DNA of 64,000 nucleotides. It comes from Trinickia diaoshuihuensis. GTDB taxonomy: Bacteria > Pseudomonadota > Gammaproteobacteria > Burkholderiales > Burkholderiaceae. Location: the NCBI RefSeq assembly GCF_003390925.1, contig NZ_QUBS01000048.1, forward strand, positions 124,001-188,000. Direction: 5' to 3'. The notes below the pieces were generated by a model. It made no database searches. It was given only the letters and a program-made list of their open reading frames with translations, and was not told the origin of the DNA. The translations under genes and the position numbers were made by a program. Shown here in pieces: positions 33,592 to 42,700 of this stretch (positions are counted from its first letter, which is position 1; every line of letters starts with the position of its first letter).

Positions 33592-34480
33592 GGGTAGCCC
33601 TCGCGCTCGTTTCGCGTTTGTATGTTTCCATGAGATGCTCGGCGACGTCCTGCTTGCAACTGCTGCAGGATGGGGCGCCGCGATAGCAACTGTCGAGTTT
33701 TTCGCTGGAAAAACTCGTCGGCCCATGCAGGTCGTAATGGAACAGCGTGCGATAGCTCTCGCACGTGGAAATGCGGTGGCTCAGTTCGTTGCTGGTGCCG
33801 GTCCGCAGCTTGCGGATCGCGTGGGAGAACGCGTCGCGCTCGCCAGGACAACCCAGCGCGAGATGCAGCTCGTCGGGATTCTCGATGACGAGAAAGCCGA
33901 GGTCCTGGACGAGAGCCTTCGGCAACGATCGGCTTAGCGTCTGGATCAAGTCGATCTGCGATCGGTACAGAACGAACAACGCTGGTTGCTTCGCCGGCAG
34001 AGACATGGCGAAAGCCGCCAACATCAGATGCCACGACGGCGGATGACTGCTGCCGGCCTTCGACACCAGGTCCCACTTGAGCAGATCCGCCGTACGGATC
34101 AACGTATCGATGCCGACGACGTCGCGCAGAATCCGGCAATCGAAATAGCGCCGAAGCGAATGAACGGCATGGGGGTTGCCATCGTCCGCAGGCGCAATCA
34201 CGATGGTCAGCGGCATGAGTCCGGCATTCCGGAGCAACGTGTCCAGCGCGAAATAATTGAGAATGTCGAGCGTTAATGCCTGATCGATACGATAAGGTAA
34301 AAGAAATGCGTTTACCGTTTCCCCGGTATCGGCCCGATCGAATATTCGATTTGCACCAAATTGACCCGCGATCAGCTTGATGTCAACAAGGCGCTCATCT
34401 GCGTATGACCAAAGTCTCTGATTGACTGGTGAAAGCATGATGTGGGGGGTCGTTTTTTGGTCAATACAACGTATTGGCAC
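33584..34480 (-). CDS. Second class Ic aminoacyl-tRNA synthetase-like protein, first gene of the cluster
   Basis: A product of 298 residues from GTG (34480) or 284 from ATG (34438); neither has a clear ribosome site. The C-terminal 45 residues (LFHYDLHGPTSF, LDSCYRGAP, CKQDVAEHLMETY) follow the TrpRS C-terminal helical domain pattern (Y..L.G...EEL...Y.G....FK.DLA..V.E.L). DQALTLDILNYFALDTLL followed by PLTIVIAPADDG resembles the HIGH-helix and next strand with HIGH changed to TLDI. The other synthetase-like protein has TLEC there. The KMSKS loop is not recognisable (LALGCPGERDAF at the expected place). The two may be a catalytic/structural pair. The assignment is by eye and moderate; the role is unknown. 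Confidence 0.55.
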   Translation of the reverse strand: MPIRCIDQKTTPHIMLSPVNQRLWSYADERLVDIKLIAGQFGANRIFDRADTGETVNAFLLPYRIDQALTLDILNYFALDTLLRNAGLMPLTIVIAPADDGNPHAVHSLRRYFDCRILRDVVGIDTLIRTADLLKWDLVSKAGSSHPPSWHLMLAAFAMSLPAKQPALFVLYRSQIDLIQTLSRSLPKALVQDLGFLVIENPDELHLALGCPGERDAFSHAIRKLRTGTSNELSHRISTCESYRTLFHYDLHGPTSFSSEKLDSCYRGAPSCSSCKQDVAEHLMETYKRETSARATHA

Positions 34481-34687
34481 GGAGCCGACACGCTGCCCGC
34501 GCGGGCGCCTCGGTGTATAAGCGAAGCCGGCGAGGGCGCTTTCCGCGATCCCGCCGTCTCAGTGCGCGTTCTGATTATTACGCCTTGATGCTTACCTCTG
34601 AATTTATCCTAGTAATCGAATCGTCGAGTGTCAATGTCGATTTCGTGAGATTGCGGGGTGGCATGAAAATGCATAAAAAAATAAGCA
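34481..34687. promoter_or_regulatory. AT-rich spacer, likely promoter region of the nine-gene cluster
   Basis: About 200 bp separate the SPFH gene from the cluster. Bases 34565-34690 are clearly AT-rich against the GC-rich background (stretches such as GATTATTACG and GAATTTATCC). On the minus strand TTCAGA and ATAATC stand about 17 bp apart near 34572-34598 as a weak sigma-70-like pair. The cluster therefore seems to have its own promoter. No regulator gene lies within it. Confidence 0.35.
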
Positions 34688-35674
34688 TTATTTTGCTGTC
34701 CGCGTGCCGGTCGGCGACATGGAATTCCCCGCTGTGTCCCGCTTGTCATGCTTGGCCGGGCTGTCGACGTCGAGCGAGATCAGCGGCAAGCCGCCGGTTT
34801 TCCCGTTGCCGATAACGACCACCTTTGCATTGTCCGAGCGCGCGAGTTCCAGCGTCGCTTCGATGCCGCGCCAGCGCAGATAGTCTTCGGACATGTTGCC
34901 GCTGATGATCTCCTGGAAGTTGCGGATGCCGAGTGCTTCGACGCGTTTGCGCTCGCTTTCCTGGGCTTCCTTTTCGACGAGCAACGCATATCGCTCCACC
35001 TCCTGACGCGCGACATTCTTGCGCACGATCGCTTCCTCCATGCCCGGCGGCAACTCGATGCGTTTGACCAGCACATCTTCGATCGACACCCAGGCCTGAC
35101 GGCCGCGGCTGACATTTTCCAGGCCGTGCTCGATGTCGTAGCGCACGGATTGTGCGATCTGGCTCTGGATTTCCAGACGATGGCGCGTGTAGATATCTTC
35201 CGGCTGATAGAGGGCAATCACATCGCGTGCGCGCGAGCCGATGGATTGCTCGATGAGGGTGGTGCGATAGTTCGGACCAATGTACTTGTGCAATTGCGCC
35301 AGATGTTCGGGCAACACGCGAAAACGCCAGGCGATCGTGACCGTGAGCTGCAAGCCGTCCGACGACAGTACGTGGAAGTCCTCGTCGACGCTCTGCAAGC
35401 GTGCATCGTAGATTGACATGACGTCCCAGGGCAGGATTACCGTGGTGCCTTCCGTATAAACGCGATCTACCACCGTGCCGCCGCCGAAACGCGTCCACAG
35501 CACGCCCAGGTGTCCCGCCGGAATGGTGATGATCATGAAAGGCAGCAGGAAAATGAGAAGCAGCACCAACACGGCGCCCACGATCACGAGATCGCCGCTG
35601 AAGAACCGGAGGCGCCCGCGCAGATGGGTGAATAGCGTGGACGCGGTGGCGCCGAACACCCTCCGCTCATTCAT
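34688..35674 (-). CDS. SPFH/band-7 domain membrane protein
   Basis: A 328-residue stomatin/prohibitin-like protein. One transmembrane helix near residues 28-52 (VIVGAVLVLLLIFLLPFMII) is followed by the SPFH domain (IPAGHLGVLWTRFGGG, WDVMSIYDARLQ, LTVTIAWRF) and a charged helical region (EKEAQESERKRVEALG) for oligomerisation. The ATG at 35674 overlaps the ABC transporter stop by 8 bp, so the two are coupled. SPFH proteins organise membrane microdomains and often partner with transporters or proteases. An atypical position after an ABC exporter gene suggests it supports that exporter. Confidence 0.87.
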   Translation of the reverse strand: MNERRVFGATASTLFTHLRGRLRFFSGDLVIVGAVLVLLLIFLLPFMIITIPAGHLGVLWTRFGGGTVVDRVYTEGTTVILPWDVMSIYDARLQSVDEDFHVLSSDGLQLTVTIAWRFRVLPEHLAQLHKYIGPNYRTTLIEQSIGSRARDVIALYQPEDIYTRHRLEIQSQIAQSVRYDIEHGLENVSRGRQAWVSIEDVLVKRIELPPGMEEAIVRKNVARQEVERYALLVEKEAQESERKRVEALGIRNFQEIISGNMSEDYLRWRGIEATLELARSDNAKVVVIGNGKTGGLPLISLDVDSPAKHDKRDTAGNSMSPTGTRTAK

Positions 35675-37331
35675 AGTGCATCCCCTTCGTCGCGATGCTG
35701 ACAATCCGGCCGTCCTCGAAGTGCAGACGGCGGTTTGCGTGATGGAAGTATTTTTCGTCGTGAGTGATGGCGATGACGGTCACCCCCTCTTTGCGCAAAC
35801 GAGGCAGCAGCGTTTCGTAAAACTTAGCGCGGAAATGCGGGTCCTGGTCGGCGGCCCATTCGTCGAGTACGACGATGGGTTTGCCTTCCAGTTGCACGGC
35901 GACGAGCGCAAGGCGCTTTCGTTGTCCGCTCGATAGGTCGATCGTCGAGAAACGCCGCGCCTGCAGGCGGACCTTGCGGTCCACTTCCATTTCCTCGATG
36001 AGCGTCGCCGCACGATCCTCATCGACGTGCTCGACACCGTACAGGGTGCGAAACGCGTGGAAATCGGCGAACACCGCACCGAACATGTTGCGGTAGCGCT
36101 GCATGTCGATGCGCGTTACGAGCCGGCTGTCGACGAGAATTTCGCCGGAGTCGGCGGGATAGAGGCCTGTCAGCATCTTGATGAAAGTGGTCTTGCCGGA
36201 GCCGTTGCCGCCTGTGACGAAGAGTGTCTCGCCGCGCCGGATGGTCAGATCGATCGGCCCGACCGTGAACCGCTCGCTGCCTTCGCCGCGGCTGAACAGC
36301 AGGTGCCTCAACTGGATGGCGTGAAAGCCGTGGGACCGCTCGCTGACTGGCTCGTCGTCTTGCTCGCTGTCGCGTTTCCTCGCTTCGGCGATGCCTTTTT
36401 CCAGATGCTCGTCGAACAGTTCTTCGAGCTTCAGCAGGCTTTCCGCCGCTGCGTCCGCGATCGTGATCTGGGGGGCCGCCGACAACAGACCCGACACCGG
36501 GCCTTCCAGAAAGAGGACGGCGGCAAGCACCTTCACCGTGATGCCGCCGAAGGTCGGACTCAGGGTTGGCAGCACGAACACGAGCGTGCCGAGCACGACG
36601 TACATGGCCGCCTGCGAAAACACGAAATTCGCGTTCAGCGTGCGTTGCGCCAGTGAGCGGTAGCGCGCCGCCCGTCCGGACACCGCGACCGCGTCGTCAA
36701 TCAGTTCGGCTGCGCGCCGGCTCGATAATTTGACCTCCTTGAAGCCGTTAAGCATTCCCTCGACCATTTCGTGCAGTGCGGTGACTCTCTCATGCGCGAG
36801 CCGCAAGTCCCGGCTCGCCTGTTCACTGCGTTTGCGGTAGACGCGTGAGGCGATCAGCACGACCACCGCGACGAGGGCCAGCGCGGGCAGCGACAAGGTC
36901 GCGATATAGACGGACGTCCAGAAGATCATCATGATCGCCTGCGCGCCGAGGCTCAGGCTCGTCGCCGTTTGCGAGATCGTCTCGGTGTCGGAATTGATCG
37001 CCGTGAAGATTCCACCGTGGCCGATTTTTTCGATGCTCAGCAACTCGCAATCGACGAGCTTTTGGATCAGCCGGCGCCGGCGTTCATCGACGATGCGTTC
37101 GACCTCGTCGGTGGTCGTCGTCAGCACATAGCGCTGACTGAAAATATAGAGCAGCAGGCCGGCGCCGAACAGCGCGACATATTTGACGTTGCCGTGCCCG
37201 GACACGTATTGCGCGGTGGTGTTGACGACCGCGAGAACGCCCGTGCTCGCCGCCGCCGCAATGAAGGCCATCAGAGCGAGCCTGCGCAGCGAGAGCCGGG
37301 TGTCGCGCAGAAGGAGTTCGATCAGATGCAT
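35667..37331 (-). CDS. ABC transporter, fused membrane and ATPase domains (cyclic peptide exporter/PvdE-SyrD type)
   Basis: A 554-residue half-transporter. The N-terminal 300 residues hold about six transmembrane helices. The ATPase domain has Walker A GGNGSGKTT, signature LSSGQRKRLAL, Walker B IVVLDEWAADQDP and the switch histidine in ITHDEKYF. The LSSGQ form with the DEWAADQDP Walker B is typical of the YojI/PvdE/SyrD cyclic peptide and siderophore-precursor exporters, which work as homodimers exporting from cytoplasm to periplasm. It is the central gene of a five-gene minus-strand module directly upstream of the biosynthetic cluster, and is a good candidate for exporting that product. Confidence 0.92.
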   Translation of the reverse strand: MHLIELLLRDTRLSLRRLALMAFIAAAASTGVLAVVNTTAQYVSGHGNVKYVALFGAGLLLYIFSQRYVLTTTTDEVERIVDERRRRLIQKLVDCELLSIEKIGHGGIFTAINSDTETISQTATSLSLGAQAIMMIFWTSVYIATLSLPALALVAVVVLIASRVYRKRSEQASRDLRLAHERVTALHEMVEGMLNGFKEVKLSSRRAAELIDDAVAVSGRAARYRSLAQRTLNANFVFSQAAMYVVLGTLVFVLPTLSPTFGGITVKVLAAVLFLEGPVSGLLSAAPQITIADAAAESLLKLEELFDEHLEKGIAEARKRDSEQDDEPVSERSHGFHAIQLRHLLFSRGEGSERFTVGPIDLTIRRGETLFVTGGNGSGKTTFIKMLTGLYPADSGEILVDSRLVTRIDMQRYRNMFGAVFADFHAFRTLYGVEHVDEDRAATLIEEMEVDRKVRLQARRFSTIDLSSGQRKRLALVAVQLEGKPIVVLDEWAADQDPHFRAKFYETLLPRLRKEGVTVIAITHDEKYFHHANRRLHFEDGRIVSIATKGMHYE

Positions 37332-37335
37332 CCGC

Positions 37336-37536
37336 CTAGCGCCCGCTTGCCCGATCGCGGACGGCAGCGTCGCCGTTCGTCTCGAGCGAAGCGAACAGCA
37401 GCAGATAGATCAGGAAGACCGTCGGCGTGAGCAAGAACGACAGCAACGTCGCGCGCAAGAAACCCACGCGGCTCTTGCGGCTGAGAAAACCCACCATCAG
37501 ACACAGGGCCACATAGATGAATAGCGTGATGGGCAT
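37336..37536 (-). CDS. Small two-helix membrane protein
   Basis: A 66-residue protein with two hydrophobic helices (ITLFIYVALCLMVGFL and LLSFLLTPTVFLIYLLLFASL) and a basic linker and tail. GGAGAAG lies a few bases before the ATG. It is placed 13 bp after the secreted-protein gene and 4 bp before the ABC transporter, so it belongs to the same operon. No family is recognised; an accessory subunit of the exporter is plausible. Confidence 0.7.
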   Translation of the reverse strand: MPITLFIYVALCLMVGFLSRKSRVGFLRATLLSFLLTPTVFLIYLLLFASLETNGDAAVRDRASGR

Positions 37537-37548
37537 CGCGGCTTCTCC

Positions 37549-38106
37549 TCATTTTTCGTCTTTGAGCGTCAGCGGGATCGCGCCGTAACCGACGGCTTTG
37601 ACGTCGCCCAGACAACTGTCGCCGGTGTCGTACGTGCAACGAAGGATCTCCACGTCCGCTGTCACGCCGGCGCAATCGTCGACTGCGACCGGATTGGTGA
37701 AACGATTCAACTCTTCCTTGCCGACCTTCACGATGTCGAAGCGCAAAACAGCGCTGCCGGCAGCTTGGCCATTGGGCTTCCGGTAGCGGATGCCGACCAT
37801 CAGCAATTCGAGGGTCTGATTCGACGTATTCGTCGCGAGGACTTGCGGGACGCACGCCGCTTTGCCCTCGGACTGCGCGGTGGCGATGCCGAACGCCCGC
37901 GGAATGGATAGGTAGACCGGTCCCTTCGGACGGCGCGCGCTGAGCAGTTCCTGCAGCGGCCGGTTCGGCACCGTCGCGGCGGTGCCAAGCGGGTTGATAT
38001 CGTCCTGTGCGAAGCAAGGCGGCGCACTCGCGCAGAGGGCGACGAGCGCCAGCCGAGCCGCGACGCGGAGCATATGACGGATTACCGCTCCCACCGTATG
38101 GGCCAT
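37549..38106 (-). CDS. Secreted hypothetical protein
   Basis: A product of 185 residues from the ATG at 38106; ATGs at 38163 and 38073 are alternatives and none has a strong ribosome site. A clear Sec signal peptide (LRVAARLALVALCASAPPCFA) precedes the mature start QDDINPLG. The mature part is beta-rich with four cysteines that could form disulfides (AACVPQ, DDCAGV, LRCTYD, DSCLGD). I recognise no domain. It lies in the ABC/SPFH operon and probably resides in the periplasm. Confidence 0.7.
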   Translation of the reverse strand: MAHTVGAVIRHMLRVAARLALVALCASAPPCFAQDDINPLGTAATVPNRPLQELLSARRPKGPVYLSIPRAFGIATAQSEGKAACVPQVLATNTSNQTLELLMVGIRYRKPNGQAAGSAVLRFDIVKVGKEELNRFTNPVAVDDCAGVTADVEILRCTYDTGDSCLGDVKAVGYGAIPLTLKDEK

Positions 38107-38189
38107 ACCGGAGGTGCGTGAACGATGTGACACCTCATTCGGTGCACGGTCGTTGGGCGCCATTCAAAGGGCGGAGCGGGTGAGGGCGG

Positions 38190-38750
38190 TTATGTTTGCG
38201 CGTCAGGGGCGCCGGACCCTTTTCGCTTGAGGGCCGTCTTGCCTTCCTCGACGGCCTTCTTGAGGTTTTTCGCCATTTGCGCCGGATTCACGTCGAGGAC
38301 GGTGCCGCCGGTCTCGAAGTGCTCGAGGAATAGCTTGCCGATCGCGTAGGTCGTCGCGCCGGCCAGTGTCGATTGCGCGACTACACCGGCGGCGGTGCCG
38401 ATGCCGGGAACGCACTTCAGGACGCTCGCAACCGGCGTGGCGATCGTGAGCGGCAGATAGCTGCCCAGCACCGCGGTCAAGAGCTTCTTGCCGAGCTCGT
38501 CGGTCAAAGTGAAGCCGTACAACTCGCTGAGGTTGCGCAACAGATTCAATTGCACTGCGGATAACGCGATGAGATCGAGTCCGGGGATCGGCACGATGCC
38601 CACGCCCGACGCCGTGATCGCATGGTTCTTGATGAGGTTCAGCGCATCACTGTGCCGCTCCCGCACTGTCAGGCGCTGCGCATCCACCTCGTCCGTTCCG
38701 GGACCGGCTTCGCCCTCATGCCCTGGTTCCACGTGATTTAGGTCGCTCAT
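38190..38750 (-). CDS. YcjF/DUF697-like membrane-associated protein
   Basis: A product of 186 residues from the ATG at 38750. An acidic N-terminal 35 residues is followed by helical segments typical of DUF697: HAITASGVGIVPIPGLDLIAL, LPLTIATPVASVLKCVPGIG and GVVAQSTLAGATTYAIGKLF, then a lysine-rich tail. DUF697 domains occur in YcjF and next to GTPases, but the GTPase is missing here. It is the first gene of the minus-strand ABC/SPFH module. Function unknown. Confidence 0.8.
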   Translation of the reverse strand: MSDLNHVEPGHEGEAGPGTDEVDAQRLTVRERHSDALNLIKNHAITASGVGIVPIPGLDLIALSAVQLNLLRNLSELYGFTLTDELGKKLLTAVLGSYLPLTIATPVASVLKCVPGIGTAAGVVAQSTLAGATTYAIGKLFLEHFETGGTVLDVNPAQMAKNLKKAVEEGKTALKRKGSGAPDAQT

Positions 38751-39738
38751 CGTCTTCTCATCCTTCGAAAATTGAACACCAGGCCGCGCTGGCATCGGCG
38801 GACGGGTCCGGCAAACTATATTGCGCGCAGATAGAGCAGGTATTGCGACAACCGTAACGGCAGCATTTCGGCGATGCTTCGAGAGGGAGGCTGGAATTTA
38901 TGCTTTTTCCGACTAATAGGCCGTATGCGCGCTCGGCGTTACGCCACGTGAATGAGTGAAGGCGAAGCGCCGATCTTTGTCAAGGAAAGAGATGGCGTTG
39001 GAAATTCGGGCAGGTCGCGATTTCGTTTCACCATCCCATCGCGCGCGGCCACCTCGGCAATCGAATCTCGATCTGGCACGCGCAGAATTCGCACGATCTG
39101 CCCATCCCTGTATCGGCCCTTCTTAATGACGCTCTGCGTGCCCGGATGCGCCAATCCATCGAGTACTGCGAGAAGTGCGCGAGGGTCGGCGCGAGACGCC
39201 CGACCATGCTCCGGATATCCCGGACGATTGCCGCCACGCGTGGCTGATCGTGGTGCACCCACCTTGCGTCGACTGTGATGTTCCAGCGACGTCACATGGA
39301 CGTCACGAACTACGCGCCAACGCTGCGAAAGGCAGCTTCGGGCTGTCCGACCACAGCGCCATCGCGACGATTTCAATAACCGAATTCTTAAAGATTGCAA
39401 AGTGCATTGCGAAGCGTCGTTTAGCCTGGACAAACGAAATCACCTGTTGCAAAGTAATGTCTACCGATTGAATTCGAAGGTGTAGAAACACAACGAAAAC
39501 GATCGCCGTCGTATTCGAATAGCGTCTCGCCGGTTTCGCCCCATCGCAGACATGACATCCGGCCGTTGCGCAACAAGCATCGATTTATCAGCTCGTTCGT
39601 ATTAAAAATTTAGCAGTCCTATTGATGCCCATATAAACAGGGGCATGCGGAAGCGTTCGTGCGCCTCGAACGCACGCCGAGTAACCGATGCAGTGCAGGG
39701 TCTTGCAACTCCAAATTCGCTCAGTTGGGGAAATCCGA
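38751..39738. other. 988-bp region without an intact gene
   Basis: The region holds the IS3 OrfA remnant (39032-39130) and otherwise shows only short frames with no protein character. Bases 39590-39660 are AT-rich and contain a partial palindrome, ATGCCC...GGGCAT around TATAAA (39626-39645), which may belong to the autotransporter promoter or a regulator site. Confidence 0.4.
39032..39130 (-). pseudogene. IS3-family transposase OrfA fragment
   Basis: The minus strand encodes IKKGRYRDGQIVRILR followed by DRDSIAEVAARDGM. This matches the start of IS3-family OrfA proteins (MKKxRYTEEQIIxILRE...VAEVCREHG), the helix-turn-helix that binds the IS ends. The rest of OrfA and all of OrfB are absent. 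It is a degraded insertion-sequence trace. Confidence 0.5.
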
Positions 39739-42700
39739 ATGAATCGTATGTTCCGCATCATCTGGTCCAAGGCGCTCGGTACTTGGGTGGTCGCTTCGGA
39801 ATTAAACAAGGGGCGCGGCAAGAGCGGTGGAGATACCGCCCGATGCCAGGCGCTCGTGGCAGGCGTCGGCATCAGCGCGCTGATGCTCTGCTGCTCGTCG
39901 CCGGTCAGTGCTCAGGTATGGAAAGGGACCACCAGTAGCGACTGGACGGTTGGAACCAACTGGTCCACCGGCACGGCGCCGAGCGGCACCGCCACGGTGA
40001 CCATCAACACGAATTCGCCGAATCCTACGGTGCTTGGCGTGTCGGGCGCTGCTACCGGCACGATCGGTCTCTTGCAGATGGGCACGGTGGCCGGTACCAG
40101 CGCGCTCACCGTTCAGAACGGCAGCAAGTTGTCGTCGAGCGTGACGACGGGGGTCAATGAGATCGGTAACGCAGCGGGCACGAACACGACTGTGACCATT
40201 ACAGGCGCAGGTTCGTCCTGGTCCACGGGTACTCTGGTTCAGATCGCCGGGCCCACGGGTTCCACGGGCACGCTGAACGTTGCTAACGGCGCAAGCGTGG
40301 CAACGGCCAGCCTGAATTTCAGTATTACGGGCATTTCGGGCGGCAATGCGACGCTGAACGTAACCGGCGGGAGTACGCTCACCACCTCGGGCACTGTCTT
40401 TATGCTCGAGCGCGGGTCCACTAGCACCGCGAATATCTCCGGCCCGGGTTCGCAATGGAACATCGGTGGGTTCATGGCGATCGGTAGAGGCCGTGGCATC
40501 GACGCCGGAAGCGGTGTGCTGAACGTCACCAACGGCGGCGTCGTGACGGCCGCCGGCTTCATCACCATCGCCGGAAACAACCTTAGCGGGATGGGAACGG
40601 GTACAGCGACTATCACCGGCGCGGGTTCGCAATTGAATACGAGCGCGGACCTCGGCATCGGCGCGTATGGGAATGGGACGCTGACGATTTCCAATGGCGC
40701 ATCGGCAACGGCGAATACGGTTACGATGACTGCGATATCGTCTTCGAAGGCCACGCTCAACGTCTCCGGCGCAAGCCTGCTGGCGACGCAGGCGCTCACT
40801 GCCGGACCGGGCACCGTCCAAGCGAACTTCGATAGTTCGACTCTGCGTGCGACTGCCTCAAATGCCGCGTTCGTCAGCGGCTTCTCGGGCACGCAACTCA
40901 ATCTCGCGGCCGGCGGACTGACGCTCGACACCGGCGGCTTCAACGTCACAGCGACCTCACCGTTCAGCGGAACGGGCGCGCTGACCAAGATCGGCAGCGG
41001 CAAGGCGGTATTCACCGGTAACAACACATATTCCGGCGGCACGACGATTTCGGCTGGCACGCTCCAACTCGGCAACGGCGGTACGTCGGGCAGCGTAGCG
41101 GGCAACGTGGCGAACAACGGTACGCTCGCGTTCAATCGTTCTGATGTTTCTATCTATAACGGCCAAATCTCAGGCACGGGTGCGGTCAGCCAAATCGGCA
41201 ACGGCACGACGATTCTCGGCGGCAACAATACTTACGTTGGCGGCACCGCCATCAACGGCGGCACGCTCCAAGTGGCGGGAGACGCGAATCTAGGCAGTAC
41301 GAGCGGAGCGCTCTCGTTCAATGGCGGGACGTTGCAGACTACGGCGGACTTCGCCTCATCGAGAGCCGTGACGCTCAATGCGAATGGCGGCACGTTTCAG
41401 ACCAACGGCAACCTCACGTTGAGCAGCGCGATCGGCGGCACCGGCGCACTCACCAAAACCGATGTAGGTACCTTGCTGCTCACGGGCAACAACACTTACA
41501 CCGGCGGTACGACGATTTCGGCCGGCACGCTGCAACTCGGCAACGGAGGAACGTCGGGGGCGATCGCGGGCGATGTCTCGAACAACGGCACGCTGGCGTT
41601 CGATCGTTCCGATACCGTTACGTTCGGAGGCCTAATCTCGGGGACGGGCGCGGTCAACCAGATCGGCACCGGCGCAACGATCCTGACGGCCAACAACACC
41701 TATACCGGGGCGACGGCGGTCACTGCGGGGACGCTCGCGGTCGGCGACGCATCCCATCCGCAAGCGACGATCGGCTCGGGGAACGTATCGGTTGCCTCCG
41801 GTGCCGCGCTCGGGGGATACGGGCAAATCGCCGGCCCGGTCCAAAACAGCGGCACGCTTGCCGCGGCAAACGCATTGCCACTCTTCGCAACCGGTTCAAC
41901 GGGTACGTTGCAAATCGGCGGTTCGGTCACGAACGGCGGCACGCTGCAACTCGCAGCGGCCAACGGTAGCCCAGGGAACGTATTGCATATCGCCGGCAAT
42001 TACACCGGCAGCGGCAATAGCCGGTTGGTGCTGAATACGGTATTCAACCAAGGGGGTGCCGCATCGCAGACGGATCGGCTCGTCGTCGCAGGAAACGTCA
42101 GCGGCAGCACGGCAATCGCGCTGAATCGATTGGGTACCGGCGCACAGACCGTCGGCGATGGCATCCAACTCGTGCAAGTCGGCGGTACCTCTGCGACTAA
42201 CAGCTTCCGTCTTGCAAGCCCCGTGCAAGCAGGCGCGTATCAATACATGCTTTACCAAGGCGGGTCCACGGACTCGAATAGCTGGTATCTGCGCTCGCAG
42301 CTAGAACAAGCCGTGGCTTCGCCGGCAGACTCGAGCGCGTCGCCGGGCGGCTCGACCCCGCCGGCGACGGGCGCCGCCACTCATGCGGCTGCCGGTGCGG
42401 CCGTCGCGTATCGGCCGGGCGTGGTCGGCTATTCGGTCACGCCGCTGCTCAACGCCGACTACGGTTTCACGGTGCTCGGCCGCCAACATGAGCGCGTGGG
42501 AGACGAGGTCGGCGCCGGTGCAATGCAGGCGGCGCATAGCGACGGAGTCTGGGGCCGCATTGGCGGACAGAGCGTCGATGCGGATGCGGGAAGCCGTTTC
42601 TCGGCCGACGAACGAACGTTCTTCGCGCAGTTCGGCAAGGACTGGACGCTCGGACATGATTCGAGCGGCGGCAGTACACATGCCGGCGCAACCGTGACGT

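Noticed and set aside
38939-39433. 164-codon minus-strand frame
   Set aside because: Only the segment at 39032-39130 has recognisable IS3 OrfA character; the rest is not coherent protein, so a fragment was annotated instead of a gene.
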